Shown here: one piece after another, positions 6,967-9,909 of the stretch
Position numbering within the stretch: the stretch's first letter is position 1
Layout: every line of letters starts with the position of its first letter
Assembly: GCA_902772945.1 (NCBI GenBank)
Contig: CACYCU010000130.1
Coordinates: 1-9,909 of the forward strand
Direction: 5' to 3'
DNA: 9,909 nt
DNA from: an uncultured bacterium
GTDB lineage: Bacteria > Cyanobacteriota > Vampirovibrionia > Gastranaerophilales > Gastranaerophilaceae
Program-made: the position numbers and the translations under genes
Notes under the pieces: model-generated
Seen by the model: the letters and a program-made list of their open reading frames with translations, nothing else
Told to the model about the DNA's origin: nothing
The model's database searches: none

Positions 6967-9568
6967 TTTCTGTTTTTTTCGGATCTTTTTCGTTTGCTTT
7001 TAAATTTATTCTAAAATATTTTGCTTTAGAATCGTCAACGCCGATTGAAGGAATTTTATCCAAGTTTACCTGTGTTTCGCTTTTTTTCTTCTCTGACGAC
7101 ACGAGCACATTTACTAACCAATTAAGAGGAATATGTAAAACTTTAATCTGTTTTATCGAAGAATTATCATATTTTCCCCAAATATCAATATTTCCATGCC
7201 CTATTGTATAATTATAAAATCCTTCAATATATGCCGATGTAAATTCATGTTGCATACGAACATCAATATCGCGAATAAATTCATCATCACATTTAAAGAA
7301 ACCACTTATATGAGATCTTATATTTCCTTTTTTCTTAGCATAGAATTTTACATACTCGGAAACCTTAATTTTTTTATTCAAATTTTTATCAATTGAAAAT
7401 TCCAATTCTTCAAGTCTAGGCAAAGCTCCGTCTTGAATATCAAATTTTGCATATGCATCCCAATTTTCCCAATTTTTACCTGTTTTAGAATGAATTTCTG
7501 CATTAGCTTTTCCCTGAACTTGATTTTTCAAATTAAAAAATTTATCTGCAATTATATTTGAGTCTATATTTTTTGCCGTAAAATCCACAATAGAAGAATC
7601 TATATTAAAATCATAAATACCGTTCGCTGATAGTTTACCGTTCGCAAAATCAATATCAGAGGTATTATACTTAAAAATAGCATCTTTAAGACTACCGAAT
7701 ACCTTTATATTATTTATAGGATAATCTTTGACAATAATAGAATTAACTGCAATATTATATTTATCAATATCCATGTTAATATCCCTAACCCCTGCACTCA
7801 ATGCCTTATTAGGAGAATTAAAATCAAATTTTTCGTTTGAAGCCACTGCTTTGTCAGACTTCTTGACAATAAATTTATCAAGAAATAAATCCATATAGTT
7901 GACATAGATTTTGTCTTTAAAATCGTTTTTAACTTCTGTTTTACAATTAAATTTTTCATTTTTATATGTTCCGTCTGCCGCAATTTTTGCAGTTTTATCG
8001 TCAGCAATAACACTTGCAGATTTTACATGGAAATGATTAAAAATAGTATCAATAACTTCAAACTTACCTGTTATTTGTTCGGTAATAAAATTGTATCTTA
8101 AAGCACCGTTGAACTTACCACCTAAAACATATTGTTTAAATGAACCAACAAAAGAGTTTGGAACATAGTTATTTGTATTTAAAGTTATGTATTGCGGAGT
8201 CATATTACCATTTATGATTTTAAAATATCCGTTTCCGTATAATATGTCTTTGAACTCATTATTTTCTTGAACAGAAAATCTGTAATCTTTTAAGAAAAAC
8301 TCCTTATCAATTTTTTGAGTTTCCGCAAATATTTTTTTATTTTTATCTTTTATGCCGGCATAAAATTCATTAAACATTATACCTGAATTTGCAGGTATAT
8401 TTATATAATATTTGGCATTGGGTTTCTTTTGCTTTATATAATAATCAACTTCCATATCAAGATAATTTTTAATCGTTATGTTGGAAGGTAGGTATTTTTG
8501 AGCTAAAGCCGCTGTAATTTTTGAATTAACTTTCCCAAATACTTCTTTTTTCTCCCTGTTATATATTTCCTTTATGAGTAGCTCATGTGTCAATTTCTCT
8601 GTTCCGAATAATCCTACTGCGTATGATTTTACTTCTCCATTTTTTATAAAAAATTCTGCTTTTTTACAGTACACAGGAACATAAAACGGTAGAAATTTCG
8701 CAAACAACTCATTACCTGTTACTACTCCGGACAAATCATTGTCTTTATAAACTAAATCAACATCCGCTGTACCTTTAAAATCCGTAAAATTTTCTATAAA
8801 TTTTCTTTCGTGCTCGGTATATTTTTGTAGAAATAGCACAGTTTCAAGAGTTTCCTTTACTGGAATTTTATCACCTTTAATTGAAAAATTATCCAAATTT
8901 TTATCATTAAGAATGCTGCCATCTATAACAATCTTTGTTTTACCAATTGCAAGCGGAAAGTTTTTTGCAATTAACTTTTTATTTTTTACATACAAACTTC
9001 CTGCCTCACCTATTAATATTGGATGTAAAACTCTATCAAGTGTTACATTCAAAACTATATCAAGATTTTTTATTCCGTTATTTTCTTTGATTACAAGCAT
9101 GTTTGATGATATTGATAATTTTTCACCATCGTTTCGGATAATCTCTATTTTTTTTATATTTGTATTAGGTAGTCTGCTAATATCAAAAGATTTTTTCTTT
9201 TGTTTATCTCTTTTATTTTCACTTTTAATTTTTTTTAAGATATCAAGATTTGCATAAATTAAATCAGCATCTAAAATTTTTAAATTTCCGCCATTAGCAA
9301 GTGTATCTAAATTTTGTATACTTAATCCGACTTTATTATCATCTTTAATAATAATACTTTTTGCCATTATTTTAACAGATAACAACGGCGATATTTTCAC
9401 CTTAAAACCACTTATATCTGAATCCATATTATATTTGGTTTTAATAAAGTTATTGGATATCCTGATAAAATCATCTGAATTTAAGAACAAAGAAACTGCA
9501 AAAATAAATCCTAAATACAGTACAATTAATGTTGAAAAAATTATAATCGAAAAATTAAGCTTTTTCAT
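6944..9568 (-). CDS. AsmA-like envelope protein
   Basis: Large inner-membrane-anchored periplasmic protein of the AsmA group, whose relatives (AsmA, YhdP, TamB) act in phospholipid movement between membranes or outer-membrane assembly. The 874 residues start with one membrane helix (about 6-29), then an N-terminal AsmA-like segment (SPLLSVKIMAKSIIIKD at 60-76 and VGLSIQNLDTL at 80-90 fit the family's 'integral, structural-strand' start), and a long stretch of alternating hydrophobic beta-strand repeats. The C-terminal AsmA signature is visible near 640-760: FANGKLSANGIYDF, QVQGKANAEIHSKTG, AKFDIQDGALP and ISGFFKCDDEF. A Lys-rich linker covers 112-128. Start support is AGGTGG nine bases upstream. 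The gene sits only about 25 bases after an intrinsic terminator of the preceding gene. Its 3' end runs 23 bases into the convergent membrane-protein gene. Family assignment is firm; the exact subgroup and lipid cargo are not known. Confidence 0.85.
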   Translation of the reverse strand: MKKLNFSIIIFSTLIVLYLGFIFAVSLFLNSDDFIRISNNFIKTKYNMDSDISGFKVKISPLLSVKIMAKSIIIKDDNKVGLSIQNLDTLANGGNLKILDADLIYANLDILKKIKSENKRDKQKKKSFDISRLPNTNIKKIEIIRNDGEKLSISSNMLVIKENNGIKNLDIVLNVTLDRVLHPILIGEAGSLYVKNKKLIAKNFPLAIGKTKIVIDGSILNDKNLDNFSIKGDKIPVKETLETVLFLQKYTEHERKFIENFTDFKGTADVDLVYKDNDLSGVVTGNELFAKFLPFYVPVYCKKAEFFIKNGEVKSYAVGLFGTEKLTHELLIKEIYNREKKEVFGKVNSKITAALAQKYLPSNITIKNYLDMEVDYYIKQKKPNAKYYINIPANSGIMFNEFYAGIKDKNKKIFAETQKIDKEFFLKDYRFSVQENNEFKDILYGNGYFKIINGNMTPQYITLNTNNYVPNSFVGSFKQYVLGGKFNGALRYNFITEQITGKFEVIDTIFNHFHVKSASVIADDKTAKIAADGTYKNEKFNCKTEVKNDFKDKIYVNYMDLFLDKFIVKKSDKAVASNEKFDFNSPNKALSAGVRDINMDIDKYNIAVNSIIVKDYPINNIKVFGSLKDAIFKYNTSDIDFANGKLSANGIYDFNIDSSIVDFTAKNIDSNIIADKFFNLKNQVQGKANAEIHSKTGKNWENWDAYAKFDIQDGALPRLEELEFSIDKNLNKKIKVSEYVKFYAKKKGNIRSHISGFFKCDDEFIRDIDVRMQHEFTSAYIEGFYNYTIGHGNIDIWGKYDNSSIKQIKVLHIPLNWLVNVLVSSEKKKSETQVNLDKIPSIGVDDSKAKYFRINLKANEKDPKKTEITAKLIK

Positions 9569-9593
9569 TTATCAATACCACCTATTAATCATT

Positions 9594-9625
9594 AAAAATA
9601 TCGGGTTGAGATTCAACCCGATATT
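9594..9625 (-). terminator. Intrinsic terminator of the right-edge gene
   Basis: Perfect 13-base inverted repeat: arm AATATCGGGTTGA (9597-9609), three-base loop, arm TCAACCCGATATT (9613-9625). Read on the minus strand the hairpin ends in a run of five T (complement of 9594-9598), giving a textbook rho-independent terminator. It begins three bases after the stop codon at 9629-9631. The plus-strand side lacks a T-run, so it serves the minus strand only. It lies just ahead of the AsmA-like gene's ribosome binding site. Confidence 0.85.
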
Positions 9626-9628
9626 CTA

Positions 9629-9909
9629 TTAATATGTAAAACTATATGTTTGACCGAGTTTTTTTATCGTAAATTGAAGTGGTTTCGGGTCATCCTTAAA
9701 TTTTAAGCAAAGTATTCTCATTGAAGAATTTGCCTTTAAGTCGTAATTTTCAGGCAATGAATGAGAAAATCTTGTAGCTTCTTTTATAACCTTTGCAAGT
9801 CTTACATTGTTCGCTACAGTAAAAACTAAAGATGTTCCTCCTGTAACAACAGCTAGCGGAACCGCAAGATTATCAGCTAAATCGAGTCTATCTAAATCAA
9901 CGAATGTTG
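9629..9909 (-). CDS. Unidentified protein, C-terminal 92 residues
   Basis: An open frame enters from the right edge and ends in TAA at 9629-9631; the 5' part lies outside the window. The visible residues begin TFVDLDRLDLADNLAVPLAV and contain a hydrophobic, Gly/Thr-rich stretch (about 13-33, NLAVPLAVVTGGTSLVFTVA) that could be a membrane helix or a buried core strand-helix. A basic/helical part with RLAKVIKEATRFSH follows, then a Lys-rich beta-like end, KFKDDPKPLQFTIKKLGQ. I cannot name a family. Reality is supported by the uninterrupted frame, protein-like composition and the terminator placed right after its stop. Confidence 0.65.
   Translation of the reverse strand, partial: TFVDLDRLDLADNLAVPLAVVTGGTSLVFTVANNVRLAKVIKEATRFSHSLPENYDLKANSSMRILCLKFKDDPKPLQFTIKKLGQTYSFTY

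Noticed and set aside
6924..7211. Plus-strand 95-codon frame over the convergent gene junction
   Set aside because: Mostly antisense to the AsmA-like C-terminus; Phe/Ser-rich shadow composition.
8913..9257. Plus-strand open frame of 114 codons opposite the AsmA-like gene
   Set aside because: It is Phe/Ile/Ser-rich as expected from the antisense of a Lys/Asp-rich gene, has no ribosome binding site, and the opposite frame has clear family sequence.
9597..9625. Transposon end or attachment site
   Set aside because: The inverted repeat has a three-base loop and a T-run directly after a stop codon, which is fully explained by an intrinsic terminator.
9435..9632. Plus-strand 65-codon frame at the AsmA-like gene start
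   Set aside because: It runs through the AsmA N-terminus and the terminator hairpin, with no Shine-Dalgarno.

Overview
The window is AT-rich chromosomal DNA from a bacterium with a two-membrane envelope. An RND efflux pump with its periplasmic adaptor, an AsmA-type giant envelope protein and two exported proteins with cleavable signal peptides all point to a Gram-negative-type envelope. The low GC, the short AT-rich gaps and the type of exported proteins would fit a gut-associated non-photosynthetic cyanobacterial relative (Vampirovibrionia/Gastranaerophilales). That placement is an impression, and other low-GC diderms are possible. No rRNA, tRNA, CRISPR array, insertion sequence or phage gene was seen, and no gap between genes exceeds about 110 bases.

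Layout. (1) 1-2073, minus strand: a two-gene efflux operon, membrane fusion protein first, then the start of an RND inner-membrane pump that runs off the left edge. (2) 2074-2169: a 96-base divergent promoter region. (3) 2170-4254, plus strand: a tightly packed three-gene unit of an MtnX-like HAD phosphatase, an exported M48-like protein whose zinc-peptidase motif has lost its catalytic Glu, and an exported protein of unknown function. (4) 4362-6966, plus strand: a second packed unit of a class III PLP aminotransferase with a five-cysteine insert, an alpha/beta hydrolase with Cys in place of the nucleophilic Ser, and a small four-helix membrane protein. (5) 6944-9568, minus strand: a large AsmA-like protein whose 3' end overlaps the membrane-protein gene by 23 bases, tail to tail. 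(6) 9594-9909: a strong intrinsic terminator and the C-terminal end of an unidentified minus-strand gene.

How the genes may work together. The pump and adaptor form an obvious export system that would need a TolC-type outer-membrane channel from elsewhere. The aminotransferase, hydrolase and membrane protein are so tightly coupled (stop directly followed by GTG; 14-base overlap) that a shared pathway is likely, but its substrate cannot be read from the sequence. The most distinctive points are the Cys-for-Ser hydrolase, the HSIAH pseudo-peptidase, the cysteine-rich aminotransferase insert, and a terminator placed directly before the AsmA ribosome binding site, leaving almost no room for a separate promoter. 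I found no clear evidence of a wholly new multi-gene defence or mobile system here.
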